From Leptospira venezuelensis (GTDB taxonomy: Bacteria > Spirochaetota > Leptospiria > Leptospirales > Leptospiraceae), in the NCBI RefSeq assembly GCF_002150035.1, contig NZ_NETS01000002.1:1-23783 (forward strand): a stretch of 23,783 nt of DNA. Reading direction: 5' to 3'. The notes below the pieces were generated by a model, which did no database searches, was not told the origin of the DNA, and saw only the letters and a list, made by a program, of their open reading frames with translations. How positions within the stretch are numbered: position 1 is the stretch's first letter; the number at the start of each line of letters is the position of its first letter. This document shows, piece after piece, positions 7,889 through 16,394 of the stretch. The position numbers were made by a program, and so were the translations under genes.

Positions 7889-8171
7889 GCTTTGAAGTGC
7901 GTCTTACGATTCAGGCTTTTCATTTCGTGCGACTTTTGTTGTTTGATGATAGCGTAGAGAGGCGGACAAAGTTTGTTATACTAAATTCTTTCGCTTCGCA
8001 GGGTGTAAAATTTCTAGATATAGTGGCTGAAACGTCGGATAACTTCCGGTGCCTCCGCGCCGCTCGGGACTTGCTTCGCAACCCGCTCGCTTGGCCTTCG
8101 GCACATTCGCGTCCGTCACTTCGTTTGCAAAGCAAACTCGTGCCGTTGCGAACGTCGGAGCACCTCGGTCG
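7763..8171 (+). mobile_element. Cassette without a + strand gene (related to 23711-end)
   Basis: The interval between attC sites 9 and 10 has no + strand gene; the open frames starting in the attC lack a plausible start. Its first about 65 bp are closely similar to the cassette start at the right edge of the window. Terminal arms GTTATCCGAACATTTCATCC (7762-7781) and the complement of 8025-8043 match with one gap and two mismatches. Confidence 0.8.
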
Positions 8172-8177
8172 TTATGC
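8037..8177 (+). repeat. attC site 10 (141 bp)
   Basis: Left box GGATAAC, right box GTTATGC. L arms GGTGcCTCCG/CGGAGCACC: a T-to-C change in the left arm is matched by A-to-G in the right. Inner stem TTCGC/GCGAA is likewise compensated. It closes the cassette 7763-8171. Confidence 0.95.
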
Positions 8178-8207
8178 GACATCTAATCAAATCTTATAGA
8201 ATTACGA

Positions 8208-8678
8208 ATGTTTAACTTTGTAAAGAATATTGAAAAACATATAGAGGCAGTAGGATTTCTCACAATCGCCTCGCTTTTGATCCATTTGCTTTTCCGATTT
8301 TTTCCAGTACGAAATAAAATTGGCTCATCGGAAATATTTATAATAATACCTGGCCAGTATAGTTTTTATACGAGGTCGTTTCCAGAGTTTGATAGATATA
8401 GCCAATGTAAGGATCCAATCCTTTCATTACATGATAGCATCGTATCCTCTTCTGAATCGGAGTTTTGTAGGGCATATGAAGTTGAAGTCAATGAAATTGG
8501 TACTATAAATATATCTTCTCTGAATTTAAAAGAACGGGCTTACTTTTATTCATCAAACCGGCTTGAAGCATTTACTAAATTTATAGCAAATATATTCGGG
8601 GTAGTAACTTTATTGCTATTTTTCATCTTGTTTGTGCTTATGCGTCCATTTAGGCCTAAGCCTCTTTGGACAGATTAG
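8208..8678 (+). CDS. Two-helix membrane protein, unknown
   Basis: 156 residues: membrane segments at about 14-30 and 126-145 flank a polar loop of roughly 90 residues containing two cysteines (YSQCKDP and SEFCRAY), which could form a disulphide if the loop is outside the cytoplasm. A basic C-terminus (RPFRPK) suggests the ends are cytosolic. ATG 8208 has no clear Shine-Dalgarno. It is alone in cassette 8172-8836 and stops a few bases before the right terminal repeat. No family recognised. Confidence 0.75.
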   Translation: MFNFVKNIEKHIEAVGFLTIASLLIHLLFRFFPVRNKIGSSEIFIIIPGQYSFYTRSFPEFDRYSQCKDPILSLHDSIVSSSESEFCRAYEVEVNEIGTINISSLNLKERAYFYSSNRLEAFTKFIANIFGVVTLLLFFILFVLMRPFRPKPLWTD

Positions 8679-8683
8679 ACGTC

Positions 8684-8842
8684 GCATAACTTACGGCTCT
8701 GACGCTTCGTTTCGAGATTGCTTACGCAACTCTCGCTTGGCCTTCGGCACATTGGCTCAGTCACTCGAATTGCAGAGACAATTCTCGCGCCTGTCTTCGC
8801 TGTGCTCAGCTCGCCAACGTCGTCAAGCCTTGGTCGTTAGAC
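8684..8842 (+). repeat. attC site 11 (159 bp), CTGACG subtype
   Basis: R'' GCATAAC, R' GTTAGAC, L arms GGCTcTGACG/CGTCAAGCC. It closes cassette 8172-8836; ends GTTATGCGACATCTAATC (8171-8188) and the complement of 8673-8690 match 17/18, with the only mismatch at position 11. Confidence 0.95.
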
Positions 8843-8856
8843 GCAATAACTCAAAA

Positions 8857-9207
8857 ATGTTCAGTAGAGTCAGATTTGGTGGTAAGATGAGCGAATCAGA
8901 GTTATACAATATAATTAGGAATATGAATGTCGAATTGGACAATTTGGAACTTCCTTCGTATAGGGAAAAATTAAATTTGGATCTTACTAAGAGTCAAATA
9001 AGACATGCTAAACGGTTTGTGAATGAGCTGCATCAAAATAGCGATGAAAATCAGATTAACGGGTTTTTTAGGTTCATACTTGACTATCAACTTAGCCCGA
9101 AAATGCATGAATTGCTATACCAATTAAATTATTATTATGACAATTTGAACAAGAATTCTAAGAAGGGGATAGTTAGTAGCCTATTCTACAAATTATTTCG
9201 GAGCTAA
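8857..9207 (+). CDS. Small helical cytosolic protein, unknown
   Basis: 116 residues from ATG 8857, or 106 from ATG 8887, which has the better upstream purine run (TTGGTGGTAAG). The protein is charged and helical with no membrane segment or signal peptide (for example NIIRNMNVELDNLELPSYRE), and ends in a basic aromatic tail (LFYKLFRS). The frame is open into the upstream attC but that is repeat sequence. It is the only gene of cassette 8837-9470. The 127 bp after its stop contain no gene I can support. Family unknown. Confidence 0.65.
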   Translation: MFSRVRFGGKMSESELYNIIRNMNVELDNLELPSYREKLNLDLTKSQIRHAKRFVNELHQNSDENQINGFFRFILDYQLSPKMHELLYQLNYYYDNLNKNSKKGIVSSLFYKLFRS

Positions 9208-9334
9208 GAGTTGAAGAATTAGTGTGAAAATTTCTCATATTTAATTGCTGTAGCTTTCAATTCTCGCAAGTTTAGTTCTATATAGACTAATTGGTTCATC
9301 TTAGTAATGATGAATTAAGGCGATTCGTTACGGC

Positions 9335-9476
9335 GTCTAACTGTCGCCTCTGCCGCATCGCTTCGGGATTGCTACGCAACCCTCGCTTGGCCTCCGGCAC
9401 ATTTTGCTTCTGTCACTCGCCTTGCTGAGCAAGTCTCGCGCCATTGCAAAACGTCGGCAAGGCTTGGTCGTTAGGC
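9335..9476 (+). repeat. attC site 12 (142 bp), CTGCCG subtype
   Basis: R'' GTCTAAC, R' GTTAGGC. L arms GCCTcTGCCG/CGGCAAGGC form a third compensated version of the same stem with the same unpaired C. It closes cassette 8837-9470; ends GTTAGACGCAATAAC (8836-8850) and the complement of 9327-9341 match 13/15. Confidence 0.95.
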
Positions 9477-9481
9477 GAAAG

Positions 9482-10444
9482 ATGATCAAAAAATTAAAGA
9501 AGAAGAAAATGAAATCTTTACTATTTTCAGTTTTACTAATCGCTCCTTGGTCTGTATTTGCTCAACAAGGTAAAACAAATATGAACTTTGAATTAGAAAT
9601 AAAGGCAAAGGAGAAACAGATTTCTGAATACGAAACTATATTAAAGATGCAAGAGCAGAGGTTAGTTTTTGCAAATGAGATGATGCTGGCTCAAGAGAAG
9701 AGATTTGAGAGTATTTCAATTATTATCACTTTAATGCTTGGAATTTTTGGTTTAATTGTTCCGTTATTTACTTATTTATATCAAATCCGACCAGGGAGGG
9801 AAGCAATAGGAGAGGCAAGGCACATTATCGATACGCTTGAACAGACAATCGAGAAAAAATTTGCTGATTTTATGCAAAAAGAAGAGACTGAAAGGATAGA
9901 CTCTGCACTATTTAATATTGAAAGCCAAGCTCCTCAGCTGATTCAAAACGCTGTTGTTTATTTAAATCTAAACCAATATTATCAGTTTACTGATGTACAA
10001 TTGCACAAAGTTGCATATCTACTTGAAACGCATATAGACGAAAACGTTAAACATACGTTGCGAATAATTCTGGGTTATAGAAAGACTCCATTCGCCGATC
10101 TCTATTTTAAAAAATATTCTACGATCGAGTATTCTCAGCACACTATTTGGTATGCGCTGACATATTATGTTAACGCAGGATTGTCGAATTATTATGCCCA
10201 AATATTGGAGATTATTAAGTCTCAGGAGAGCAAAGGTAACGCATTTATAGATATCGTGACTAGCCTATATAACATTAATCCGCGCTCTTCCATTGAAATT
10301 ATTAATAATCCGAATATTATTGATACACTATCACCTCAGGAGCGTAGAGCTATTCGACAGTATCTAAATAATGAAGAAGGATTTAAATATATAGTGAAAT
10401 TTCTTAGAGATACCTATTTGTGGAGAGTTGATCCTACTGAATAA
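9482..10444 (+). CDS. Secreted/membrane protein with coiled coil and cytosolic domain
   Basis: 320 residues. Residues 1-27 look like a signal peptide: a lysine-rich start, a hydrophobic core and a VFA-Q cleavage-like site. A periplasmic coiled coil follows at about 35-75 (KAKEKQISEYETILKMQEQR), then a membrane helix at about 77-100, and a 220-residue helical C-terminal region probably in the cytosol. This topology suggests an envelope sensor or anchor. The ATG at 9482 sits inside the cassette's left terminal repeat; ATG 9509 is an alternative that starts just before the hydrophobic core. Alone in cassette 9471-10592. No family recognised. Confidence 0.75.
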   Translation: MIKKLKKKKMKSLLFSVLLIAPWSVFAQQGKTNMNFELEIKAKEKQISEYETILKMQEQRLVFANEMMLAQEKRFESISIIITLMLGIFGLIVPLFTYLYQIRPGREAIGEARHIIDTLEQTIEKKFADFMQKEETERIDSALFNIESQAPQLIQNAVVYLNLNQYYQFTDVQLHKVAYLLETHIDENVKHTLRIILGYRKTPFADLYFKKYSTIEYSQHTIWYALTYYVNAGLSNYYAQILEIIKSQESKGNAFIDIVTSLYNINPRSSIEIINNPNIIDTLSPQERRAIRQYLNNEEGFKYIVKFLRDTYLWRVDPTE

Positions 10445-10458
10445 GTTGATCATCCATC

Positions 10459-10598
10459 GCCTAACTATCGGTGCTTCCGCTCCGCTCGTGGCTCGCTACG
10501 CGACCACTCGCTCGGGCTGCGCCACATTTGCTTCTGTCACTTCGTTTGCAGAGCAAACTCGTGCCATCGCAAACGTCGGAACACCTTGGTCGTTAGAC
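10459..10598 (+). repeat. attC site 13 (140 bp)
   Basis: R'' GCCTAAC, R' GTTAGAC, L arms GGTGcTTCCG/CGGAACACC. It closes cassette 9471-10592; ends GTTAGGCGAAAGATGATCAA (9470-9489) and the complement of 10446-10465 match 18/20, mismatching only at positions 10 and 11. Confidence 0.95.
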
Positions 10599-10636
10599 GC
10601 CATTTTTAAAATAATCAAAGTAGGAGACAATAGTTA

Positions 10637-11539
10637 ATGAGATTACAAGCGATGAGTGAGATTATTAGTCAGTACGCGGCAAAGTTCTCAGTAATTCATT
10701 CGAATAGTGGAGGTAACCACTTTTTTAATGGATTATTAGCATCTAAAATTGCATTAGAAAATTTACAAAGTATTCCACCATTATCGGAGGATATTATCAA
10801 TTTTTTAAGAAAATATTCAATAGCAACCGTTCAAGTAGACTCAATGATGGTGAGTCCGGATACAGTCACCCAATTAAATCGGGACTTTAAAGCACTCAAG
10901 GATAAAATAGCCGTTCTCGATTCATTATTACAGTCTTTAATTGTTAAGGATGGAGCTACTACTGCTTTCATTAAGTTATATGAATTAAATTCGTTAGAGG
11001 AGTTAGAGAATTTGATTTCTTCATTGAGAAAGATTGTATTCTTACCATTAGCAAATTTGGAAGGAGATTTGGTCCTATCAGGATTTGATGTAGGATCAAA
11101 ATATTTTAATATTTTAATTACTTCTGCACTTACTTTTACTTTCTTTACAAACATGATTCGTGAATCTTTCGATTTGTATGTACATAGTTACCAAAAAGTA
11201 AAAATGACAGAAAAGCTAATCGAAACTTATTCTTTTTCAGAATCCGTTATTAAAGAATTACAAGAAAAAACTCGTGATGAATATAATAAAGATTTGGTGA
11301 AAAGTTCAGAAAAATTATATAATGATCTTCCTGATAGCCAGACAGAAAAAGTATCTAACAAAAATGAATTTGTTAATAACACAAAATTTGCATTGGACGA
11401 ACTTGCTAAATTGATGGATAAGGGATTGGAAATTCATCATTCAATTGAGGCTTCTTCAGAGGCCAAAGCAAACTTTCCTGATTTTTCAGCGGCAAAACAA
11501 TTAATTGAATCCCAAAAATTATTAGATAAGCGTGATTAA
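10637..11539 (+). CDS. Helical protein with one hydrophobic segment, unknown
   Basis: 300 residues, strongly helical. A single hydrophobic stretch at about 156-174 (FNILITSALTFTFFTNMI) may be a membrane helix; the region after it (about 180-300) is charged with coiled-coil character (MTEKLIETYSFSESVIKELQ). ATG 10637 follows TAGGAGA with about 10 nt spacing, one of the better ribosome-binding sites in the array. It is alone in cassette 10593-11681. No motif links it to a known family. Confidence 0.75.
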   Translation: MRLQAMSEIISQYAAKFSVIHSNSGGNHFFNGLLASKIALENLQSIPPLSEDIINFLRKYSIATVQVDSMMVSPDTVTQLNRDFKALKDKIAVLDSLLQSLIVKDGATTAFIKLYELNSLEELENLISSLRKIVFLPLANLEGDLVLSGFDVGSKYFNILITSALTFTFFTNMIRESFDLYVHSYQKVKMTEKLIETYSFSESVIKELQEKTRDEYNKDLVKSSEKLYNDLPDSQTEKVSNKNEFVNNTKFALDELAKLMDKGLEIHHSIEASSEAKANFPDFSAAKQLIESQKLLDKRD

Positions 11540-11546
11540 AAACGGC

Positions 11547-11687
11547 GTCTAACTTTCGGTGCTTCCGCTGCGCTGCGGGATTGCTTACGCAACCCTTGCT
11601 TGGGCTACGCCACATTTGCTTCTGTCACTCGCCTTGCAGCGCAAGTCTCGCGCCATTGCAAACGTCGGAACACCTTGGTCGTTATCC
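11547..11687 (+). repeat. attC site 14 (141 bp)
   Basis: R'' GTCTAAC, R' GTTATCC, L arms GGTGcTTCCG/CGGAACACC. It closes cassette 10593-11681; ends GTTAGACGCCATTTTTAA (10592-10609) and the complement of 11536-11553 match 17/18, mismatch at position 11. Confidence 0.95.
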
Positions 11688-12097
11688 GAACATGCCAACG
11701 CTGAGTATTTTATTTTTCTTTTTTTAAGGTTGGAAGTGTTTGCTAAAGCAAGATTTTTCACCTACGTAGGGATTTAAATTTATTCAATTAAGGCACGCCC
11801 TGGCCACACTGGTGCCATCGCTACAAATTACATCTGTTAAGAGGTTAGAGTAGGTATCTGACGGTACAGTCTCGCTATTTACGTGTCCGTGTCGGTCGCG
11901 CCACTTTAATCTTAGGACTAAGATTTGGTTTTCTTCTTGTTGTCCTTAAGGTCAGTGTTAATTCAATTTTTTGGTGTTTGGTTGGCACTGTCGGATAACT
12001 CAAGATTGACGCTCCGCTTGGGGCCAGCTATGAACTGCCCACTCGCTCCGGGTTTCACCACATTGCCCTTTGGGCAACGTCGTCAATCATTGGGTCG
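11682..12097 (+). mobile_element. Cassette without a convincing gene
   Basis: About 310 bp between attC sites 14 and 15 contain only frames that start inside the repeats or are very short. Terminal arms GTTATCCGAACATGCCAAC (11681-11699) and the complement of 11981-11999 match 16/19, so it is still a bounded cassette. I see no promoter or RNA structure that I can name. Confidence 0.75.
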
Positions 12098-12103
12098 TTA
12101 TCT
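11993..12103 (+). repeat. attC site 15 (111 bp), shortened divergent type
   Basis: Left box GGATAAC, right box GTTATCT. L stem GATTGACG/CGTCAATC pairs over 8 bp, without the usual unpaired C. It is 30 bp shorter than any other site here and lacks several of the internal hairpins. It closes the gene-less cassette 11682-12097. Confidence 0.85.
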
Positions 12104-12129
12104 CCATGCCGCGCCCCTTCAGTTATGGC

Positions 12130-12149
12130 GCCTGCCGTCCGTGGCAGGC
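12130..12149. other. Perfect 7-bp hairpin at start of large cassette
   Basis: GCCTGCC and GGCAGGC pair around a 6-nt loop. There is no following T-run, so it is not a textbook terminator; it could still stop or slow transcription entering from upstream cassettes. Confidence 0.5.
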
Positions 12150-12262
12150 TTGAATTGAGGTCAATAATCTGCTAAAATGGCCTAATTTAAGTATAGGGCT
12201 ATTTCGGATCTACTTAGATCGTAGTTTTAAACCGACGATAGAATCAGATTGAAATTATGTCA

Positions 12263-12297
12263 TGTAGGCTAAAAATGTCCTACAGCCATTATATAAT
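12263..12297 (+). promoter_or_regulatory. Promoter and inverted repeat upstream of the AAA ATPase gene
   Basis: A consensus -10 box TATAAT (12292-12297) lies 19 bp before the ATPase start. No good -35 box is present at the right distance. Instead the inverted repeat TGTAGG (12263-12268) and CCTACA (12279-12284) covers that region, as an operator or activator site would. Either of the HTH genes in the same cassette is a candidate regulator; that link is inference. Confidence 0.5.
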
Positions 12298-12315
12298 TTT
12301 CTTAGGAAATATGAA

Positions 12316-13299
12316 ATGAACCAAGCACTTTTAAAAAGGCTTTTTCGTACTATACCAACTCAACCAAGTCCTGATTTGGCAAAGATTGCTCAAGAGATAA
12401 TAGCGGAAGAGCGAAAAAAGGGTCATACAAGTCTTGCTGATTCATTATCCGCAATTCTCAAGAAAGGAAATGAACAGCGAACTGAGACAGTAGGTAAGGT
12501 AGTTTCTTTACATGAAATTCCTATTGATCGTCGTTATAAAATTCCTCTAGTTAATCATTTAGAAAGAGATAATCTCAGACATAGGATGATTTTACCGCCT
12601 GCAACTGAAGAAAAAATCCGTAGAATTGAAGAAGAATACGCTGGTAGAGAGAGACTTAAGCATTTTGGTCTTAGACCTAGAAGAAAAATTCTTTTTTATG
12701 GCTCACCCGGCTGTGGTAAGAGTATGAGTGCCGAAAGAATAGCGTGGAATCTCGGATTGCCTTTTCTTAAAGTTAAATTTGAAGCGATACTTTCTTCTTT
12801 CTTGGGAGAATCTGCAAGTAATGTAAAAGCTATTTTTGATTCTATCAAAAACTTTCCTTGTGTGCTCTTGTTAGATGAGTTCGATTTTATTGGAAAAACG
12901 AGATCAAGTAAGAATGATATAGGAGAAATGCATCGAGTAGTAAATGTACTTTTACAGCTGATGGAAGAATATGATGCTCCTGGTATTCTTGTAGCAACTA
13001 CTAATCTAGAAGGAAGCTTAGATGAAGCTTTGTTTCGCCGATTCGATGACATCATTGAACTTCCTAAGCCTGATGCTAATCAAATATTTGAATTATTCAC
13101 TTCAGCCCTTTCTGCGATGGAAATAAGTAACAAAATAAATTGGAAGAAGATCATTTCCAATTTAATTGGATATTCACCTGCAATGATAGTCAAAATTGCA
13201 CAAGATGCAGCAAAGGAAGCGGTCCTTAAAAAAGAACTGCCGATCTCTCAAAAACATATTTTAAAGGCAATAACTGAAAACTCAAAAATTGAGATTTAA
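12316..13299 (+). CDS. ietA: AAA-family ATPase of IetAS-type system
   Basis: 327 residues. A helical N-terminal region (about 1-115) precedes a single AAA ATPase domain. Walker A is GSPGCGKS at 129-136, Walker B LLLDEFD at 184-190, sensor 1 ends with Asn230 (VATTN), and an arginine-finger-like RRFD lies at 241-244. The C-terminal helical lid is at about 255-320. A Shine-Dalgarno TAGGAAA precedes the ATG. The subtilase gene starts 3 bp after the stop, so the two are co-transcribed and probably translationally coupled. The pairing of a cytosolic AAA ATPase with a subtilisin-like protease is the architecture of IetAS, known as a plasmid stability/incompatibility locus and reported as an anti-phage system. 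The ATPase is thought to control the protease; that is inferred here. Confidence 0.85.
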   Translation: MNQALLKRLFRTIPTQPSPDLAKIAQEIIAEERKKGHTSLADSLSAILKKGNEQRTETVGKVVSLHEIPIDRRYKIPLVNHLERDNLRHRMILPPATEEKIRRIEEEYAGRERLKHFGLRPRRKILFYGSPGCGKSMSAERIAWNLGLPFLKVKFEAILSSFLGESASNVKAIFDSIKNFPCVLLLDEFDFIGKTRSSKNDIGEMHRVVNVLLQLMEEYDAPGILVATTNLEGSLDEALFRRFDDIIELPKPDANQIFELFTSALSAMEISNKINWKKIISNLIGYSPAMIVKIAQDAAKEAVLKKELPISQKHILKAITENSKIEI

Positions 13300-13302
13300 G
13301 CA

Positions 13303-15822
13303 ATGGCGGATTTTCCACATTTAAAATTGGATGCTGATCTTAGAGGTCACTATCGGCCACCAAAAGTTGGCGGAGGGAACGGACCAAACGAAAGAACGAA
13401 GGAGAATGTACGGAATCGTGCTGAACATGGCAAAGCAATTACTAAGCGAGTTTCGGAATTACAGAATTCGTGGCTTGAATTATTAAAAAATCGAGAAGAT
13501 TTAGGGCTTCCCCCACTGCCAAATGCGATTCCTCTTTTTCTGGAAATTGATCCTGACAGTTTTAATGCTGATAGTTTGAAAAGCTTTGGAATTGAAGTTC
13601 TTTCTGTTGAAGAAGATGGTCTAGTTATCGGAGCTTCAACGGATGGATATAATTTCAAATCTCTTAAAGAAAAAATAGAAAAATTTTTAGCCGAAGAAGG
13701 TAAATATAAAAACACTATAGCAAAACTCTGGAACATCGAAACTGGAGATAAATGGCGCTTGGATCAGATTTTGTCTTCTGAATTGCTGGAAAAGTGGGAA
13801 ACAATTGAAGACGATCGCGAATACATAGTTGATATATCCGTCTCATGTAACGTTTATATTCCTGATTTGTCTGCACAGGACGCTGAGACTTCAGATGATG
13901 AATATGCTCAATATCTTGGACGATGGAGAGAGCGAAAGAGAATTCTTGAAAGTGAAAGGGAAAGAATCGCTATCGAGCGAGAGACTCAATTAGCGAATTT
14001 TGTAAAAGGATATCAAGGTGAGTTTTTATCTAGCATAATCGATTCATTTGATAGTTTTGGAGTTAGAGTTCGTGTGTCGGGAAAAGGGCTAAAGGACATA
14101 GTATTTAATTTTCCCTTTATTTTTGAAATTTCAGAATACGATCCGTATATAGTTGAATATGGATCCGAGGAAAAAGCGGAAATTCCGAATCTGACCTTTC
14201 TGGAACCAAACGGCAAAGCGCCGATTATTTGCGTTATTGATAGTGGTATACAAGAAGAGCACAAATATATTACGAATGCAATTAGAAAGGATTTATCAAG
14301 ATCGTACTTACCCGAAGACAATAGTACTTTTGATAATGTGGAAAATGGAGGCCATGGCACTAGAGTTACAGGTGCTATACTTTTCGGTAATGAGATTCCG
14401 ATAAGTGGAAATCACCAGCATGCAGCATGGGTGGCTAATGCAAGAGTTTTAGATCATAATAATGGTATTCCTTACGATATTTATCCGCCCAAGTTGATTA
14501 GAGAAATCATCCGTGATTATCATCCTGATTGTAAAATTTATAATTTGTCAATTACATCGAAGACCCCTTGTCGTACAAGGCATATGTCAGTGTTGGCGAC
14601 TGAGATAGATATGTTGTCTTGGAAAGAAGATACTCTATTTATTATTGCTATGGGCAATATAAAGAAAATTACACGTAATCAAAGTAATCCGGGAGTTAAA
14701 GATTTTATCTCAAATGGAAAGCACTATCCTGATTATTTTAAAGAAGCTTCGAGTAGAATTGCCAATCCTGCACAAAGCGCTTTTTCCCTTTCCGTGGGTT
14801 CTATTTGCAGTGCTGACTTCGAAGATTTGAATTGGAAGTCCTTTGGAAAGAAAGACGATCCGTCAGCCTTTACTAGAAGGGGGCCGGGTTTATGGGGAAT
14901 GATAAAGCCAGATGTTGTAGAATATGGAGGCGATTATGTTCATGAAAAAAATGCCTCACCAAATATTATCACTAAGTTAGAAACAACTCCGGAAACTATT
15001 CGAACTACTTTGGATGCTCAAGGTGCGAGAGGAAGGGACATGGTTGGAACTTCTTTTGCAGCTCCAAAAGTAACGCATATTGTTACGCAAATTTTAAATC
15101 AGTGGCCGAATGCCTCCTCATTATTTGTTCGGTCACTGATTGCCCAGAGCGCAAGATGGCCTGAGATCAGTATAAATCTAACTGACACTGAAAAATTAAA
15201 CTTAATGGGTTATGGACTGCCTTCAATAGATCGATCATTGGATAACACGCCAAATCGAATTACCTTTGTTGCAGAAAGTTCTATCGAACCCAAACATGCT
15301 CACGTATATAAAGTCTCAATTCCTGAAGAATTGCGAAGGCCAGGAGATTCGCACTCATATTTAATTGAGGTTAGCTTAGCCTATAAGGCCAGAGTTCGGC
15401 GTACAAGACGAGGGACTAAATCCTACGTTTCTTCTTGGGTAGATTGGTTAAGTTGTAAGTTAGGTGAAAGCGACGAAACGTTTAAGGAAAGGGCTGTTCA
15501 ATACGCTAGCTCGTCAAACGATATTCCCGAAAATGAGACAGACACGATTAAGTGGGTTATTCGGGAAAAGAATCATTGGGGTTCTGCATTAGGGTTGAAG
15601 AGAAATGATAGTACCCTCCAAAAAGACTGGGTCATTCTTCCTTCGTATGATTTGCCTGAACATTTATCGTTTGCAGTTATTGGACACCCAGGCTGGGAGA
15701 AAGATATTCTAACAGAAAAGGCTCCTTATTCTTTACTCATTAGCATAGAGTGTCTAAATCCGATGATAGAAATTTATGAGAAAATAAGAATTCATAATCA
15801 TATTGAAGTAGAAATTTCATAA
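13303..15822 (+). CDS. ietS: Subtilisin-like serine protease (S8) of IetAS-type system
   Basis: 839 residues with a complete S8 triad: Asp313 in CVIDSG, His351 in GGHGTRV, Ser584 in GTSFAAP; Asn452 (AMGN) is the likely oxyanion residue. Residues 1-300 form a charged N-terminal region, and about 640-839 a C-terminal beta-rich region. There is no signal peptide, so the protease should act in the cytosol, unlike most secreted subtilases; this fits an ATPase-gated effector. It follows the ATPase stop by 3 bp and has no separate promoter. The family pair is known as IetAS. Substrate cannot be told from sequence. All catalytic motifs are intact, so it is probably functional. Confidence 0.88.
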   Translation: MADFPHLKLDADLRGHYRPPKVGGGNGPNERTKENVRNRAEHGKAITKRVSELQNSWLELLKNREDLGLPPLPNAIPLFLEIDPDSFNADSLKSFGIEVLSVEEDGLVIGASTDGYNFKSLKEKIEKFLAEEGKYKNTIAKLWNIETGDKWRLDQILSSELLEKWETIEDDREYIVDISVSCNVYIPDLSAQDAETSDDEYAQYLGRWRERKRILESERERIAIERETQLANFVKGYQGEFLSSIIDSFDSFGVRVRVSGKGLKDIVFNFPFIFEISEYDPYIVEYGSEEKAEIPNLTFLEPNGKAPIICVIDSGIQEEHKYITNAIRKDLSRSYLPEDNSTFDNVENGGHGTRVTGAILFGNEIPISGNHQHAAWVANARVLDHNNGIPYDIYPPKLIREIIRDYHPDCKIYNLSITSKTPCRTRHMSVLATEIDMLSWKEDTLFIIAMGNIKKITRNQSNPGVKDFISNGKHYPDYFKEASSRIANPAQSAFSLSVGSICSADFEDLNWKSFGKKDDPSAFTRRGPGLWGMIKPDVVEYGGDYVHEKNASPNIITKLETTPETIRTTLDAQGARGRDMVGTSFAAPKVTHIVTQILNQWPNASSLFVRSLIAQSARWPEISINLTDTEKLNLMGYGLPSIDRSLDNTPNRITFVAESSIEPKHAHVYKVSIPEELRRPGDSHSYLIEVSLAYKARVRRTRRGTKSYVSSWVDWLSCKLGESDETFKERAVQYASSSNDIPENETDTIKWVIREKNHWGSALGLKRNDSTLQKDWVILPSYDLPEHLSFAVIGHPGWEKDILTEKAPYSLLISIECLNPMIEIYEKIRIHNHIEVEIS

Positions 15823-15953
15823 TAGCTGTCAGCTTCACTATCAAATTAGCTTTGCTATATCTCAGTTTACAAGAGCAATTTAGATCTTAGTCCACCCGAA
15901 CGCTTCGCGATCGGGGCGCCAACTCTTCAGTTAGCTTGCTCTAATTGCCCTCG
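15823..15953. other. Intergenic region between convergent genes, with GC-rich hairpin
   Basis: The subtilase (+) and the HTH gene (-) converge here. CCCGA (15895-15899) and TCGGG (15911-15915) pair, with a further CGC/GCG inside, giving a stem that could act as a bidirectional terminator, although no T-run follows. The text is reminiscent of attC hairpins (CGCTTCGCGA), but no R boxes are present. Confidence 0.4.
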
Positions 15954-16340
15954 TTAAAACTGCTTTGCAGATTTTACTCGGGCTTTCTTCCGTGATTTAA
16001 TAACTTCATTAGTCGTGAACACTGAGTAAAAGAAGAAAGGAGATTTCCGATAAATCTTCATAAATTTTAAGAATTCATCTATGTACAATCTACATTTCCC
16101 GGATTCTATCTTTGAAACCTGACTTCTGCTTCTTTTGAGCATCTTTGCAACCTGTGCTTGGGTAAGATTAGCTTCTATTCTTGCAACTTTTAGCTGATGA
16201 TAGAATGCTTTCCTTTCCTCCTCGGAAATTCTCCTTATGATTTCCGATTTAGGCCGTTTTCGGACAATACTTTGAAACTTGTTTTTGGATTTTTCCGTCA
16301 TAAAGGAACCATTCTGAACAGAGATTCGTAAAGAATGCAT
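15954..16340 (-). CDS. XRE-type helix-turn-helix protein
   Basis: 128 residues from ATG 16340, or 115 from ATG 16301. Residues about 45-99 form a classic lambda-repressor-like HTH: LKVARIEANLTQAQVAKMLK followed by the recognition segment SRSQVSKIESG. The N-terminus is basic and the C-terminus ends in another basic cluster. It is the only well-supported minus-strand gene in the array and is divergent from the next HTH gene, across a shared inverted repeat only a few bases before its start. DNA binding and autoregulation are likely. It may control the ietAS operon or be half of an antitoxin-like pair; the sequence does not decide. Confidence 0.8.
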   Translation of the reverse strand: MHSLRISVQNGSFMTEKSKNKFQSIVRKRPKSEIIRRISEEERKAFYHQLKVARIEANLTQAQVAKMLKRSRSQVSKIESGKCRLYIDEFLKFMKIYRKSPFFFYSVFTTNEVIKSRKKARVKSAKQF

Positions 16341-16344
16341 GGCC

Positions 16345-16393
16345 CACGGTATACTGCGTTCACTTTTTGTCAACTATGCCGCAATATACCGTG
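16345..16393. promoter_or_regulatory. Inverted repeat between divergent HTH genes (operator candidate)
   Basis: CACGGTATACTGCG (16345-16358) and the complement of CGCAATATACCGTG (16380-16393) agree at 13/14 positions with a 21-bp spacer. Each arm sits directly upstream of one gene's likely start (16340 minus, 16395 plus), and each contains a TATAC core resembling a -10 box. A symmetrical divergent promoter/operator is the simplest reading. Proper -35 spacing is not seen on either strand, so promoter assignment is weak. Confidence 0.55.
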
Positions 16394-16394
16394 C

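Noticed and set aside
7897..8199. 100-codon + frame in cassette 7763-8171
   Set aside because: More than half of it is attC sequence and the remaining part lacks a Shine-Dalgarno or conserved features.
11925..12158. 77-codon + frame across attC site 15
   Set aside because: It spans the whole recombination site and the next cassette's terminal repeat, so it would not survive cassette exchange.
15895..15915. Decayed attC after the subtilase gene
   Set aside because: Only a hairpin resembling an attC arm is present; no R boxes or L stem could be found, and the outer cassette ends pair with each other instead.
16335..16394. ATG 16335 as start of the small HTH gene
   Set aside because: It would encode the operator repeat as a cysteine-rich leader; the GTG at 16395 gives the normal length and N-terminus for this family.
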